Origin: DASUVJ01 sp036378995
GTDB taxonomy: Bacteria; Patescibacteriota; Saccharimonadia; Saccharimonadales; Saccharimonadaceae
Length of the DNA: 13,940 bases
Direction of reading: 5' to 3'
Assembly (NCBI GenBank): GCA_036378995.1
Contig: DASUVJ010000041.1
Coordinates: 1 to 13,940 of the forward strand
The position numbers and the translations under genes were made by a program. The notes under the pieces are model-generated. The model did no database searches. It saw only the letters and a list, made by a program, of their open reading frames with translations, and was not told the DNA's origin. Positions 13,586-13,940 of this stretch are shown here, in pieces. Every line of letters starts with the position of its first letter. The stretch's first letter is position 1.

Positions 13586-13592
13586 TGGTACT

Positions 13593-13940
13593 ATGAAAGT
13601 CCTCCCGTTTAAAGATATCGACAGCGAACACCAAACGCTCCTTACAGAAGCCGCACAGCGTACCGCTCATGCCCTTAATAAGGTGAGTAACCCTAAAACC
13701 AGCGTGATCCTCGTGACGAAAAACGGAAAACACTATGGCAACAACTTATTTCTATCAAACTGCTCGCTTATGTGCGGCGAGGCGGCCGCAATCGCCGCGG
13801 CAGTAGCGGCCAACGATACATACATCGAAAAACTTTATTTTGCCGTCGGCCGGGATGATACAAAGACGCCAAAACTTATTTCACCTTGTGGCAACTGCCG
13901 GCAAATGCTCCACGACATCTCTCATTTAAATGGCAATACG
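13593..13940 (+). CDS. Cytidine deaminase-like zinc enzyme, 3' end outside the window
   Basis: 116 residues are visible before the right edge cuts the gene; members usually have 130-150. It carries the zinc/catalytic signature of the CDA fold: C61-G-E63 in LMCGEAAAIAAA (59-70) and P98-C99-G-N-C102 in SPCGNCRQML (97-106). Three Cys would bind Zn2+ and E63 is the proton shuttle, as in small homotetrameric cytidine or blasticidin-S deaminases. The usual N-terminal YSxFxVGAA stretch is replaced by KTSVILVTKNGKHYGNN (35-51), so it is not an orthodox Cdd, and the substrate (cytidine, deoxycytidine or another aminopyrimidine) is open. The ATG start is set by the promoter just upstream. It is the only plus-strand gene in the right part of the window. 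Confidence 0.88.
   Translation, partial: MKVLPFKDIDSEHQTLLTEAAQRTAHALNKVSNPKTSVILVTKNGKHYGNNLFLSNCSLMCGEAAAIAAAVAANDTYIEKLYFAVGRDDTKTPKLISPCGNCRQMLHDISHLNGNT

Noticed and set aside
1..13940. CRISPR array, IS element, tRNA/rRNA or riboswitch
   Set aside because: No spaced direct repeats, transposase, tRNA-like cloverleaf or long structured leader was seen. Intergenic gaps are all under about 100 bp.

Overview
The window is a compact bacterial chromosome segment with almost no non-coding DNA. No IS element, phage, CRISPR or RNA gene was seen. The best guess for the host is Candidatus Saccharibacteria (TM7) or a close Patescibacteria/CPR relative. This rests on recalled family resemblance, not a search: a GatCAB operon carrying an extra HEPN-like membrane gene, a divergent GNGSP-type sugar nucleotidyltransferase, a DUF5665-like protein, a YtxH-like protein and a type IV pilus ATPase. 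The standard genetic code holds throughout. All 13 genes whose ends are visible stop with TAA (10) or TAG (3), and none with TGA.

Layout. (1) 1-1252, minus: a PilB/GspE-type assembly ATPase that runs off the left edge. It is divergent from (2) 1307-1792, plus: a small SpoU/TrmH-family RNA methyltransferase. (3) 1794-5525, minus: dnaE, the replicative polymerase alpha subunit, convergent with the methyltransferase and separated from it by one base. (4) 5598-6499, minus: three small membrane-protein genes (82 aa unknown, YtxH-like, DUF5665-like) behind a clear sigma-70-type promoter, with a perfect 15-bp inverted repeat between the last two. (5) 6579-11563, minus: a tightly coupled operon gatC - gatA - membrane HEPN-like ORF - gatB - NUDIX hydrolase - sugar-1-phosphate uridylyltransferase. 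(6) 11659-13529, minus: a two-gene ABC-2 exporter (ATPase, then permease) ending in a strong intrinsic terminator. (7) 13593-13940, plus: a cytidine-deaminase-like gene cut by the right edge and divergent from the exporter.

Function. GatCAB makes Gln-tRNA(Gln) and/or Asn-tRNA(Asn) by amidating mischarged tRNA. The other genes are housekeeping (DNA replication, RNA modification, nucleotide and sugar-nucleotide metabolism) or surface related (pilus ATPase, exporter, small membrane proteins).

The most interesting pattern is in expression signals. Six genes that appear to begin a transcription unit have no Shine-Dalgarno sequence. Each has a -10 hexamer ending only 6-10 nt before the start codon, usually of extended TGn type, so they are predicted to be leaderless or nearly so. 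Most internal genes instead carry clear AGGAG-type sites, and four junctions use the same one-base stop/start overlap, TAATG. The other notable item is the HEPN-like gene inside the tRNA amidotransferase operon.
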